Source: Betaproteobacteria bacterium (GTDB lineage: Bacteria > Pseudomonadota > Gammaproteobacteria > Burkholderiales > Ga0077523). Taken from it: a stretch of 64,000 nucleotides of DNA. This document shows positions 28,429 to 37,043 of the stretch, piece by piece (position 1 is the stretch's first letter; every line of letters begins with the position of its first letter). A model generated the notes under the pieces. That model did not search any database and was not told the DNA's origin. It saw only the letters and a list, made by a program, of their open reading frames with translations. The position numbers and the translations under genes are program-made. The stretch is taken from the NCBI GenBank assembly GCA_016713305.1, contig JADJPK010000031.1:826210-890209 (forward strand), read 5' to 3'.

Positions 28429-29595
28429 TCATCTCCGCACGAAGCTGCGGCCGATCAACTGGCGGTGGATCTGATTCGTGCCTTCCCAGATCTGGGTGAT
28501 CTTGGCATCGCGCATGAGCCGCTCCACGCGATAGTCCTTGCAGTAGCCGTAACCGCCGTGGAGCTGGACGGCCTCGGTGGCGATGCGCATGGCCAGATCG
28601 GATGCGCGCATCTTGAGCATCGAGGCTTCCACGCCGAAATCCTCCGCGCCGCCGTCCACCATCCGGCCCACGTGCCACAGCCACGCTTCGCATTGGGCCA
28701 GTTCGGTGGCCAGGTCGGCGAGAAGGAACTGGATGCCCTGGAACTCGATGATGTGCCGGCCGGACTGTTTTCGTTCGTTGATGTAGGCGACGGCATCCTC
28801 GAACGCCGCGCGCGCGATCCCCAGCGCGTGCGCGGCCACGCTGGGACGCGAGCGATTCAGCGACGCGAACAGGATGGGCAGGCCGTCGCCGGGATTGCCC
28901 AGCAGATTCGCGCGCGGGACCCTGCAGCCGTCGAACGCCAGGCTCGCGGTCGTCGCGGCACGATGTCCCATCTTGTCTTCGACGCGGGTGACCGACAGGC
29001 CGGGCGTTCCTTTCTCCAGAACGAGAACCGAGATGGCCTTCTTCGGATCGTCGACGCCTTCCCACTTGCCGAAGAGCAGGATGAGATCCGCCACGTCGCC
29101 ATTGGAGATGAACGTCTTTCCGCCGTCGATCACGATCTCGTCCCCTTCGGGGCGGAAGCGCGTGCGCATGCCGGTGGCGTCCGACCCCGCGTGCGGTTCG
29201 GTGATGGCGAGCGCTCCGAGCGCGCCTGCGGCGATGCGCGGCAGCCAGCGGCACTTCTGCTCTTCCGTGCCGAACTCGATCACGGGCTTCATGCCGTGGA
29301 ACGTGGTCGCCCAGATGATCCCCGTCGACGCGCACGCCTTGCTGATTTCCCGCACACAGGCGAGGTACGCGCAGTAGGACTGGGGCACGCCCCCGTACTG
29401 CTCCGGTACGAACATGGCGTTGAGCCCCAGTTCGTGGATGGCGCGGACGCTGTCCTGCGGGAAAACGGCCGCCTCGTCGTAACGAGCGGCGTTGGGCGCG
29501 ATCACCTTCGTGCACAGGGCCCGGACACTGTCGAGCAACATGCGCTCATCGCCGGACACCGGCAGAGCTGCATCGAGACGTTCGAACACTTTCAT
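28429..29595 (-). CDS. Acyl-CoA dehydrogenase
   Basis: The product is 388 residues, an FAD enzyme that introduces the alpha-beta double bond in an acyl-CoA. Family signatures are ALAITEPHAGSDATGMRT and the C-terminal YRVERLMRDAKITQIWEGTNQIHR, in which Glu of IWEGTN is the usual catalytic base position. The start at 29595 (MKVFERLDAALP) was chosen over a long upstream extension that lies opposite the hydratase gene. In cyclohexanecarboxylate clusters the corresponding enzyme is AliB; chain specificity cannot be read here. Confidence 0.93.
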   Translation of the reverse strand: MKVFERLDAALPVSGDERMLLDSVRALCTKVIAPNAARYDEAAVFPQDSVRAIHELGLNAMFVPEQYGGVPQSYCAYLACVREISKACASTGIIWATTFHGMKPVIEFGTEEQKCRWLPRIAAGALGALAITEPHAGSDATGMRTRFRPEGDEIVIDGGKTFISNGDVADLILLFGKWEGVDDPKKAISVLVLEKGTPGLSVTRVEDKMGHRAATTASLAFDGCRVPRANLLGNPGDGLPILFASLNRSRPSVAAHALGIARAAFEDAVAYINERKQSGRHIIEFQGIQFLLADLATELAQCEAWLWHVGRMVDGGAEDFGVEASMLKMRASDLAMRIATEAVQLHGGYGYCKDYRVERLMRDAKITQIWEGTNQIHRQLIGRSFVRR

Positions 29596-29602
29596 CCCGC
29601 GC

Positions 29603-30370
29603 TCACCCGTCGACGAACCGCGGTTTGCGCTTCTCGACGAATGCCGCCATGCCTTCGGCCGCATCGCGCGTGTTGTAGGCCAGCGTGGACAGATCGGCCT
29701 CGATCTTGAGCCCTTCGTGGACGGGCACATCCAGGGCGCGCTGGACGGCCTCACGGGCGAAGCGCAGCACCGGCAGGCTGTAGCCGGAAAACTCCCGCGC
29801 GAACGACATGCCGGCGGCAAGGGCATCGCCGTCCACCACCCTGGAGACGAGGCCCCACGAGGCGGCCGTGGCGGCATCGATGAACTTGCCGGTCAGGATC
29901 ATCTCGAGTGCCCGGGCCTCGCCGATCGCGCGAGGCAGCCGTTGCGTGCCGCCATAACCTGGGATGAGGCCCAGCTTGATTTCCGGGAGTCCCATCTTCG
30001 CGTTGGCCGTGGCAAGCCGGAAAGTGCAGGCGAGCGCGAGTTCCAGACCGCCGCCGAACGCAAAGCCGTTGATGATCGCCACCGAAGGCATCGGCAGGCG
30101 GTCCAGTCTCGCGAACGCTTCCTGTCCCGCCCGGGCACCCTCGCGCTGCGCTACCAGGCTGCGGTGGGTCAGTTCCTTGATGTCCGCACCGGCGCAGAAC
30201 GCCTTCTCGCCCGCGCCAATGAACAGCAGCGCGCGGGCATCGCTGCAGCTCGCCTCGTCGATGGCGGCGGCAAGGTCTCGGATGAGCGGGAACGAGAGGG
30301 CGTTCAGCGCCTCGGGCCGGTTGAGGCGGATCACCGCGAACTCATCCACGCGCGACAGTTCGATGGCCAT
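29603..30370 (-). CDS. Enoyl-CoA hydratase/isomerase family protein
   Basis: The product is 255 residues with a crotonase fold. The oxyanion-hole segments are FCAGADIKELT and INGFAFGGGLELALACTFRLA. The paired catalytic glutamates sit in the GGGLELA and LPEIKLGLIPGYGGTQRLPR regions. It ends EGMAAFVEKRKPRFVDG, as in BadK-like hydratases. The ATG at 30370 has AGGA seven bases upstream and overlaps the ligase gene by 40 bases. Likely role: hydration of the enoyl-CoA made by the neighbouring dehydrogenase. Confidence 0.92.
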   Translation of the reverse strand: MAIELSRVDEFAVIRLNRPEALNALSFPLIRDLAAAIDEASCSDARALLFIGAGEKAFCAGADIKELTHRSLVAQREGARAGQEAFARLDRLPMPSVAIINGFAFGGGLELALACTFRLATANAKMGLPEIKLGLIPGYGGTQRLPRAIGEARALEMILTGKFIDAATAASWGLVSRVVDGDALAAGMSFAREFSGYSLPVLRFAREAVQRALDVPVHEGLKIEADLSTLAYNTRDAAEGMAAFVEKRKPRFVDG

Positions 30371-32031
30371 GACGATCCTATCGGGATTCGGGTGAATCGG
30401 ACGGGCTTCGGTTCGATGCGGCCGGACTTCGTCCACTCGATCAGTTCCCGCTTGAGGATCTTTCCGCTGGGCGTCAGCGGGAAGGCATCCAGCACTGCGA
30501 AGTACTCGGGCATGTCGTACCTGGACAGCCCCGCCTGGTGGAGATGGTCCAGCATTGCATCGCCGGAGACGTTGTCGATGCCGCGCAGGATCACCGCAAG
30601 GCACACCTTCTCGCCCAGGCGGTCGTCGGCCACGCCGAACGCGGCGGCTTTCATCACGAGCGGGTGGCGGTGAGCGAGATCCTCGATGCGCGCCGGGTGG
30701 ATGTTGTGTCCGCCGCGGATGATGAGGTCCTTCTTTCTCCCCACGATCCGCAGACATCCGCGCTCGTCGAGCTCGCCCAGGTCGCCTGACAGAAACCAGC
30801 CGTCCCTGTTGAACGAGGCCTCGGTCGTGAGCTGGTTGTCGAAGTACCCCAGCATCAGGAGAGGCCCCCGGGTCGCAATCTCGCCGACCCGATGCACGCC
30901 CAGTTCGATGTCGGGATCGTTCTGGTCGAAGATGCGTGTCTCGAAGCCGCGGGCGGCGTGGCCGCATGTCTCCACGATCGTCTTCGGGTCGTCGGCAGGA
31001 ATGGTGAACTGGTGGGAGCCGTTCTCGGTCATGCCGTAGATGTTCTGCGGCGTCACGCCCATGTCCAGAAAACTGCGCGCGACCTCACTCGGAATGGGCG
31101 CTCCAGCCATGTAGAAGAGCTTCACACTCCCCAGCCTGTTCTGTTCCCGCGCCTTCAGATGCGCGAGCAGGTCCATGCCGTGGGTGGGCACGCCCATGAC
31201 GTAGGTCGCCCCCGAATCGACGACGACGTCCAGAAGCTTCTTTCCGGCGCGCAGGTCGTTCACCACGAACTCGCACCCGGTCGCGAGCATCTGTTCGACG
31301 GCCACGGTCCCGATGTGGTGGCTCATGGGGCTCAGCGACAGCAGCACCGTCCGGTGATCGATACCCCATGCTTCCGACAGCGAACGTCCGTTGGAAAGCA
31401 GCGTATTGTGCGAGTGCATCACGCCCTTCGGCGCGCCCGTGGTCCCGGAGGTGAACGCGATGTAGATCACACGGTCCGGGTCGTCGTCCGCCGGAACCGA
31501 CGGCCGCAAGCCGGATTCGTGCGTGACCAGGGGCGTCCCCGCCGGATGCGAAGCGCCGACAGTGAGCACGGCCTTCATGTGATCGAGGTTCGCCGCCTGG
31601 GGAATCACGTCGCGGCGGTTCGAATCGGCACCGTAGCCCGGTTGAACGACCAGGGCAGATGCGCGGGTGCGGTCCAGCAGGTCCAGGATCTCCACGGCCG
31701 TGTAGTTCTGGTGCAGCGACGGAACGCTCACGTATCCGTTGCGGGCACAGGCCGCGAGCATGACCATGGATTCCGCCCGCGACGGCATCCAGACCGCCAC
31801 CCGTTCTCCCGCGCGCAATCCCGCTTGCAGCAACTGCTCCGCGACGGCATCCGCCCACTGCAGCAGCTCGCGCCAGGTGATGCGCACGGTGGCATCGCGC
31901 AAGGCGTATTCGTCCGGGCGTGTCGAGGCGTGATGCAAGACGCGGGAGTAGAGAGTGTCCGACGTCCAGACGCCCTCGTCGTAGTAGCGACGCGCATCGC
32001 GCAGATTGAACAGCGTCAGCAGGCGGCGCAT
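30331..32031 (-). CDS. AMP-forming acyl-CoA synthetase (cyclohexanecarboxylate/benzoate-CoA-ligase-like)
   Basis: The product is 566 residues of the ANL superfamily. The adenylate motif is IAFTSGTTGAPKGVMHSH, and the A5 region is NIYGMTENGSH. The A8 hinge appears as RIVGRKKDLIIRGGHNI, and the C-terminal catalytic Lys as LTPSGKILKREL. It would activate a carboxylic acid to its CoA thioester at the start of the pathway. The start lies one base after the BadI-like gene stop. Placement beside a BadI-like hydrolase suggests an AliA-like role, which is inference. Confidence 0.9.
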   Translation of the reverse strand: MRRLLTLFNLRDARRYYDEGVWTSDTLYSRVLHHASTRPDEYALRDATVRITWRELLQWADAVAEQLLQAGLRAGERVAVWMPSRAESMVMLAACARNGYVSVPSLHQNYTAVEILDLLDRTRASALVVQPGYGADSNRRDVIPQAANLDHMKAVLTVGASHPAGTPLVTHESGLRPSVPADDDPDRVIYIAFTSGTTGAPKGVMHSHNTLLSNGRSLSEAWGIDHRTVLLSLSPMSHHIGTVAVEQMLATGCEFVVNDLRAGKKLLDVVVDSGATYVMGVPTHGMDLLAHLKAREQNRLGSVKLFYMAGAPIPSEVARSFLDMGVTPQNIYGMTENGSHQFTIPADDPKTIVETCGHAARGFETRIFDQNDPDIELGVHRVGEIATRGPLLMLGYFDNQLTTEASFNRDGWFLSGDLGELDERGCLRIVGRKKDLIIRGGHNIHPARIEDLAHRHPLVMKAAAFGVADDRLGEKVCLAVILRGIDNVSGDAMLDHLHQAGLSRYDMPEYFAVLDAFPLTPSGKILKRELIEWTKSGRIEPKPVRFTRIPIGSSWPSNCRAWMSSR

Positions 32032-32032
32032 G

Positions 32033-32812
32033 TCAGTGGCCGAACTTGTCCGGATCCGGCTTGCGCTTGTGGCGGAACGCGTCGGCGAGTTCGTGCGATT
32101 CGTCGCTGTCCAGGTAGGGCCGCAGCAGCAGATCGTGCGTGACGCGGCCCAGGCCGCTCACCCCGCCGTGCTTCGCATTGAACGCCCCCTTGATGGAGGC
32201 CAGCGCGAACGGACCGCGTTCTGCAAGCTCCAGTGCCATGGCCCGCGTTTCTTCGCGCAGCCTCTCGTCGGGGACGACACGATTGACGAGCCCGATGGCG
32301 AGTGCCTCGCGCGCGGTGAGCTTGGGATTGAGCATCCATAGCTCCTTCGCCCGCTTCCGGCCAATGGTGTCCTCGAGGTACCAGGTGCCGTAACCGGCAT
32401 CGAAACTGCCCATCATCGGGCCCACCTGGCGGAACACCGCACTTTCCTTGGCAATGGTGAGGTCGCACACCACCTGGAGCACGTTGCCTCCGCCCACGGC
32501 GTAGCCGTTGACCGAGGCGATCACCGGCTTCTGCAGGCGGTCGATGGATTCGTACATCTCCAGGGTGGGCAGCACACCCGCGTACAGCAGCGTGTCCTCC
32601 ATCCCCTCCTTGCGCCCGCCGATGCAGAAGAAGCGGTCACCGGCCCCCGTGATCACCAGCACTCGCGTCCGGGTCTCCCGGCGCACTTCGTTGATGCAAT
32701 CGCGAATCTCGTGACACATCTGCGGCGTGAACATGTTGCCGTCGTCCGGCCGGTTGAGGGTAAGCCAGCCGATGGGGCCGTCTTCCTCGTACAGGATCGT
32801 CTCGTAGGTCAC
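32033..32812 (-). CDS. BadI/MenB-like crotonase-fold enzyme (ring-cleaving hydrolase or ring-forming synthase type)
   Basis: The product is 259 residues. From memory of the family, the segments IASVNGYAVGGGNVLQVVCDLTIA and FRQVGPMMGSFDAGYGTWYLEDTIGRKRAKELW agree better with BadI (2-ketocyclohexanecarboxyl-CoA hydrolase) and MenB than with ordinary enoyl-CoA hydratases. The C-terminus HKRKPDPDKF is also of this type. One loop, IGGRKEGME, replaces the usual TGGDQ. The GTG start at 32812 has a strong AAGGAGGAAGG site. In context it may open an alicyclic ring. There is no menaquinone cluster nearby to support MenB. Confidence 0.75.
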   Translation of the reverse strand: MTYETILYEEDGPIGWLTLNRPDDGNMFTPQMCHEIRDCINEVRRETRTRVLVITGAGDRFFCIGGRKEGMEDTLLYAGVLPTLEMYESIDRLQKPVIASVNGYAVGGGNVLQVVCDLTIAKESAVFRQVGPMMGSFDAGYGTWYLEDTIGRKRAKELWMLNPKLTAREALAIGLVNRVVPDERLREETRAMALELAERGPFALASIKGAFNAKHGGVSGLGRVTHDLLLRPYLDSDESHELADAFRHKRKPDPDKFGH

Positions 32813-32935
32813 TGCCCTTCCTCCTTGTCGCGCGGGTTCGGGCCCCGCGTCTTCGAAAACCGTGCGTTGCGCCGATGATAGCCGCCACGGATCGTGCCGC
32901 GCACGGCCTGCACTGAAGTCCCGCAGCGTCCGGCG

Positions 32936-33553
32936 TCAGACGGCCTGCCGGGAGGAAATCAGCGCGAAGCGCTGCACGCCCTCGGCCGCGGAGCCCACCC
33001 AGTCTGCCGCGGGAGAGAGCATGGCAGCAACGTCCGATTCGACGATCACCAGCGTCGGCGGCAGGCGGTCGGCGGCTGGCCGCAACGCCTGTTCCGGCGT
33101 CGTTCCGCCGGTCACGAGAGGATCCGGCTCGACGATTCGCCACCGCAGTTCCGGTTCGAATGCCGGCGGCCAGCAGGCAGGCATTGCGCCAGGACGCAGC
33201 GTGACGATCGCCAGGAAGGGAGCCGGCAAGGTGCCCGGTCTCGTATCGAACCGGATGCTGCACGCGGCTCGGGAAACCTCGCGGAAGCGCGGCATGATGG
33301 CGCGCGTCCGCGGAGTGGGACTGGCAAGGCGGGCGAGATACGCTTCGGAGCTCAACACCTCGATGCTGTCCGTCTCGTACATTGCGGCGTACCGGCAAGC
33401 CGGTTCCAGATCGCGGTAGCGGGCCGCGGTGCGAAAGCCGGGCACGCTCAACCGCTCGGCAAGATGTTCCTGCTCGTACCACGCATTGAACTCGCCCTCG
33501 TCCTCGGGGCCTATGCCGTTCCAGACGACGAGCAATCCCGGCGGAGCTTCCAT
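32936..33553 (-). CDS. EthD-like dimeric alpha/beta-barrel protein of unknown function
   Basis: The product is 205 residues. The N-terminal half reads EDEGEFNAWYEQEHLAERLSVPGFRTAARY, the Trp-Tyr/His pattern of stand-alone ferredoxin-like dimeric barrels found in degradation clusters. The second half is less conserved. No catalytic function can be assigned. It is the second gene in the run leading to the ligase and hydratase genes and is separated from them by 123 bases. Confidence 0.65.
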   Translation of the reverse strand: MEAPPGLLVVWNGIGPEDEGEFNAWYEQEHLAERLSVPGFRTAARYRDLEPACRYAAMYETDSIEVLSSEAYLARLASPTPRTRAIMPRFREVSRAACSIRFDTRPGTLPAPFLAIVTLRPGAMPACWPPAFEPELRWRIVEPDPLVTGGTTPEQALRPAADRLPPTLVIVESDVAAMLSPAADWVGSAAEGVQRFALISSRQAV

Positions 33554-33646
33554 GGCGCTGCGTTCCTCCCTTGCGATCGGGTCTTCATGCCCTTGCCGGC
33601 ATGGTAACGCACGGGCCGGCTCGCCCTGCCCGCTGGAGCGTCCTCC

Positions 33647-34078
33647 TCACCGATCCAGATGGCGCACGAGCGCGTCGAATCCCGCCACGTAGCTGTCGAT
33701 GCCGAACCCCATGACGGCGCCTGCCACTGCTTCGGCCGTCACCGATCTCATTCCCCGCGCCTCGATGTTGGTCATGTGCACTTCCACACAGGGAATGGGC
33801 AGCGCCCGCAGGCAGTCCCGTAGAGCGTAACCGGCATAGAGAAACCCCGCGGGATTCATCAGCACGCCTGCGACCCCCTCGTCCACGGCCGCATAGAGGC
33901 GGGATATGGCCTCGCCTTCGACATGCGTGTAGTGGATGAGCAACTCCGTGTCCCGCGCGGCCGCATGCGCAGTCATCATCGCATCCAGTTCCGCGGCCGT
34001 GGTCGTGCCGTACAGCTCGGGCTGGCGCCGCCCCAGAAAGCTCATGTTCGCGCCCTGCAGCAGGAGAATCTTTCGCAT
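33647..34078 (-). CDS. Divergent type II 3-dehydroquinate dehydratase-like protein
   Basis: The product is 143 residues, the size of AroQ. The framework is recognisable: LGRRQPELYG with Arg17/18 and catalytic-position Tyr23, HVEGEAI, LMNPAGFLYAGYALRD with Asn75, and VEVHMTNIEAR with Glu99 and His101. The usual opening NGPNLNLLG is changed to QGANMSFLG, and the INPGAxTH loop is MNPAGFLY, so substrate binding may differ. It sits at the head of a catabolic cluster, not with shikimate genes, so it is probably a specialised paralogue. Confidence 0.75.
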   Translation of the reverse strand: MRKILLLQGANMSFLGRRQPELYGTTTAAELDAMMTAHAAARDTELLIHYTHVEGEAISRLYAAVDEGVAGVLMNPAGFLYAGYALRDCLRALPIPCVEVHMTNIEARGMRSVTAEAVAGAVMGFGIDSYVAGFDALVRHLDR

Positions 34079-34419
34079 GATCCGTGGAAGCACGCAGGCA
34101 AGGTTTCGAGGAGGGAAGGATAGCCCGGGGCGGACGGCCGGGGACGGCCGGAAGGAGATCAGGGAACCGGCGGGATGGCCGTGCCGGTCTTGCGCATGCC
34201 AAACGGGGCGAGAGTGCCATTGCGCATCCTCCGCGGGTGAAACGTCGAACGGTCCGGCCGCGTCGAGGCATCGCAGTCCTGAGTCTCTCCGGGGAAGCAC
34301 GCCGCATGGATGCCACGCGGAACCGGACCCGTGCCGAACGGACGATGGATGCTTCATCGGACGTTCACGGCCCGTCTATAGCATCCGGCCTTCGACTCGC
34401 TCACCGTCACGCCACCGCC
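34079..34419. other. Intergenic spacer between divergent genes, no gene seen
   Basis: These 341 bases separate the minus-strand catabolic run from the plus-strand PEP-CTERM gene. They should hold both promoters. Open frames that cross it are not supported by composition or family similarity, and I see no RNA gene or repeat. Confidence 0.5.
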
Positions 34420-35600
34420 ATGAACCGCACCCTTGCATCCTGCCTGGTCTCAGCCGTCATCGCGGCACCACTGTCCACCGCCTCCGCGGGAGAGTTCTCG
34501 CTGCGCCTGATCGGTTCGACGAGCATCGCCACCGGCACCCTGTTCCAGGGGGTCGAGTTCGGCGGCATCTCCGGCCTCGACCGGGACGCCGACGGCACTT
34601 TCTGGGCCATTTCGGACGACCGCGGCGGTGAGCGCGGCACGCCTCGCTTCTACAACCTCTCGCTGAACTACGACGCGGCGGCGTTTCATGGCGTGACGAT
34701 CAACAGTCAGACCTACATGCTCCGGCCTGACGGCACGACGTTTCCGGGCAATGCCCGCACGGTCGATCCGGAAGGCATCCGGGTGGCGCCGAATGGAAAT
34801 CTGTACTGGTCGTCCGAAGGGAACTGGTCTGCCAACTCCGCCAGCCGCTACCAGCCCTTCGTGCGCGAAATGAAGACCAACGAGAGTTCGTGCGCGAGTT
34901 CGCCACGCCCGCGATGTTCAACTACGTCGACAACGCGACCACTGGCGGCCGCAACAACAAGCTCTTCGAAGCGCTGACCGTCTCCCCCAACGGCACGATC
35001 TTCACGGCGAACGAAGATGCGCTCGTGCAGGACGGCAACATCACGACCCTCTCCAGCGGAAGCGTCGTCCGCGTCACCTCGCTCGATCCTGTGAGCGGGG
35101 GCACCCTGGCCCAGTACGCCTACGAACTGCCGCCGATCCCCGTCGACGCTGCGCCCGGCGCACCGTTCGGCCCGGACAACGGTCTGCCGGAATTGCTGGC
35201 CCTGTCAGACACCGAGTTCATCGCGTTGGAACGCGCCTTCGCCTCGGGCGTGGGCAACACCCTCCGACTCGTCCTGACCGGCACCGAGGGTGCAACCGAC
35301 GTGAGCGGAATTCCGGGTCTGGTCGGTGCCGCCTACACGCCCATGAGCCGGGAACTGCTCCTGGAGATGCCCATCACCTACGAAGGCATCACCATGGACA
35401 ACTTCGAAGCCATGACGTGGGGCGAAACGCTGTCCAACGGCAATCGCACCCTTGTCCTCGCGGTGGACAATAACTTCAGCACGACGCAGACCACCCTCTT
35501 CATGGCCTTCGAGGTGACCCCGGTTCCGGAACCCGGTACCTGGGCAATGCTGCTGGGCGGACTCGGCCTTCTGGGAGCCGCCCGGCTGCGCCGCCGCTGA
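34420..35600 (+). pseudogene. Secreted phytase-like (esterase-like) protein with PEP-CTERM anchor, one-base frameshift
   Basis: A signal peptide (MNRTLASCLVSAVIAAPLSTASA) is followed by segments of the phytase-like beta-propeller family: EFGGISGLDRDADGTFWAISDDRG, then DPEGIRVAPNGNLYWSSEGN. At about 34882-34886 the frame breaks. Restoring one G (GAGAG to GAGGAG) joins it to FVREFATPAMFNYVDN, NGLPELLALSDTEFIALERAF and the C-terminal sorting signal. That signal has the motif VPEPGTW, a hydrophobic stretch and a final RLRRR. Exosortase would process it for the outer surface. The total of about 394 residues is normal. Sequencing error is more likely than decay. Confidence 0.82.
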
Positions 35601-35615
35601 TTCGTTGACTCGGTG

Positions 35616-35635
35616 GGGCAGGATTCCTCCTGCCC
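35616..35635. terminator. Hairpin between convergent genes
   Basis: GGGCAGGA and TCCTGCCC form a perfect 8-bp stem with a TTCC loop. It lies 15 bases after the PEP-CTERM stop and 7 bases from the end of the VOC gene on the opposite strand. There is no T-tract, but the position between two converging stops suggests a bidirectional transcription end. Confidence 0.5.
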
Positions 35636-35642
35636 GCCGCGT

Positions 35643-36029
35643 TCAGAACGTTTCGCGCGGGCCGACCTCTGCCTTGTGGCAGACGGCCTCGATGTTGTGT
35701 CCGTCCGGACCGATCACGAAAGCACCGTAGTAGTCCGGGTGGTAATGCGGGCGCAGGCCGGGCGGCCCGTTGTCCTTGCCTCCCGCGGCAATGGCGGCGC
35801 GATAGAAGGCGTCCACGTCGCCACGTGTTTCCGCCGTGAATGCGATGTGGACCGGCGTGGGCTTTTCCTTGGATTCCGACAGCCACAGAGAGGGCTTGCG
35901 GTTGGGGCCGATGCCGACCCCGTACGGGCCTTCCATGACGAGCGCAGCGCCCAGCGGGGCCAGCGCCTTCAGATAGAACTCCTTGCTTTCCGACAGACTG
36001 CCCACTTTCAAACCGAGGTGATCGAACAC
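35643..36029 (-). CDS. VOC-family (glyoxalase/bleomycin-resistance-like) protein
   Basis: The product is 128 residues, a single vicinal-oxygen-chelate unit pair. It opens MFDHLGLKVGSLSESKEFYLKAL, with His4 in the metal position, and has PVHIAFTAETRGDVDAFY. It ends YYGAFVIGPDGHNIEAVCH, in which Glu and His are typical metal ligands. The substrate is unknown. It is apparently a single gene. Confidence 0.85.
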   Translation of the reverse strand: MFDHLGLKVGSLSESKEFYLKALAPLGAALVMEGPYGVGIGPNRKPSLWLSESKEKPTPVHIAFTAETRGDVDAFYRAAIAAGGKDNGPPGLRPHYHPDYYGAFVIGPDGHNIEAVCHKAEVGPRETF

Positions 36030-36235
36030 GGTGCCTCCCTGGCTTCGATCTCGTGAATCGCCGGCTCGAGGTCCGAGCCGGACAGGCCGGGTGAGGGTCG
36101 AATGATACTTTCGCCCGGCCGGCCGGGCCAGCGCCCGCGTCGATGCGCGAACGCAAGACCACGGTTACGTCTGTGGCACCTCGTCCTGTTTCCGCGTCGT
36201 CAAGACAGTCCTGCGAGCGGGAACTCTGACCGGCC

Positions 36236-36343
36236 CTACCCCATCGCCCCGGGTTGCTGCATCAGCGAGAGAAAGTCGGCCTGGCCCGCGTTCCAGTGGC
36301 TGCGCGCCCGCTCGAGCGACCGAATGCCTGGGTGATCCTGCAT
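36236..36343 (-). CDS. Possible 35-residue small protein
   Basis: A short frame starts at ATG 36343 directly after an excellent GGAGGAGG ribosome site and encodes MQDHPGIRSLERARSHWNAG followed by 15 residues ending PGAMG. It is charged and probably soluble, with no signal or membrane segment. No family is recognised. The strong ribosome site is the main support; a longer gene broken by an indel is also possible. The surrounding bases 36030-36235 and 36344-36521 show no other gene, apart from a 16-bp GC palindrome at 36113-36128. Confidence 0.35.
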   Translation of the reverse strand: MQDHPGIRSLERARSHWNAGQADFLSLMQQPGAMG

Positions 36344-36521
36344 GTGCCCTCCTCCAGACATCACCGATTGCGGTCGTGTCCACGACCTTGCACCGTCAGG
36401 CGGGAATCGGAAGGACTACGCACCCCGAACGACTCCCGTCGACCGGGCCTTCTCCCATCACGCAGGCGGAACCCCATCGGATGCGCGGGACGCCGGGCAG
36501 ACGCCCCGCGGTCTGCGGGAT

Positions 36522-36917
36522 TCAGCCGTCCCCGTCGTATCGGGGCAGTCCGTCGGCGATCTCATACCAGGGGGCCTTCGACAGGACGTGAATATGATGG
36601 GTGGGCCGTACGCCCGGATCGTCGTCGAGCGTGCCCAGCGCGAGCGCAAAGCTCCCCGGTTGGTTGTCCGTGATGTACTGGAGCGCCGAACCGCATCGGC
36701 CGCAGAAGGTCCGGCGAACACCGGGCGAGGAGCGGTATGTCACGACCGATTCCTGCCCCGACAGCCACCTGAATTGCGCCAGAGCGACGCGAGCGTAGGT
36801 GCCGAAGGCGGCCCCATGGGCCTTGCGGCACATGGAACAGTGACAGTGGCTGGGCTCGCCCGGCGCGCCTTGGATCTCGTAGCGCACCTGTCCACAGAGA
36901 CAGCTTCCTCGAATCAT
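36522..36917 (-). CDS. GFA-family (glutathione-dependent formaldehyde-activating enzyme-like) zinc protein
   Basis: The product is 131 residues. The zinc-binding cysteine pattern of the Gfa/CENP-V fold is present: GSCLCGQVRYE, SHCHCSMCRKAHGAAFGTY and RTFCGRCGSALQY. Such proteins are usually annotated as formaldehyde-activating, but most small members have unproven function. It is a single gene with 126 bases to the next gene on the same strand. Confidence 0.88.
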   Translation of the reverse strand: MIRGSCLCGQVRYEIQGAPGEPSHCHCSMCRKAHGAAFGTYARVALAQFRWLSGQESVVTYRSSPGVRRTFCGRCGSALQYITDNQPGSFALALGTLDDDPGVRPTHHIHVLSKAPWYEIADGLPRYDGDG

Positions 36918-37043
36918 GCGAATTCCCCCGGTCCCCGGCTATTCACCGGGAAAGGCAAGCGCTGAAGGAAGGTACGGCCGGCCCCCTCTGCCCACGAAGG
37001 GAAGATCCGGGAAGTGAACGGAAAGACGTCGCCCCCCCGCACC

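Noticed and set aside
32033..32812. MenB (menaquinone biosynthesis) assignment
   Set aside because: No other men genes are present and the neighbours are catabolic CoA enzymes; a BadI-like role fits the context better.
35616..35635. Classical intrinsic terminator
   Set aside because: The stem is perfect but there is no T-tract on either strand; kept only as a hairpin between convergent genes.
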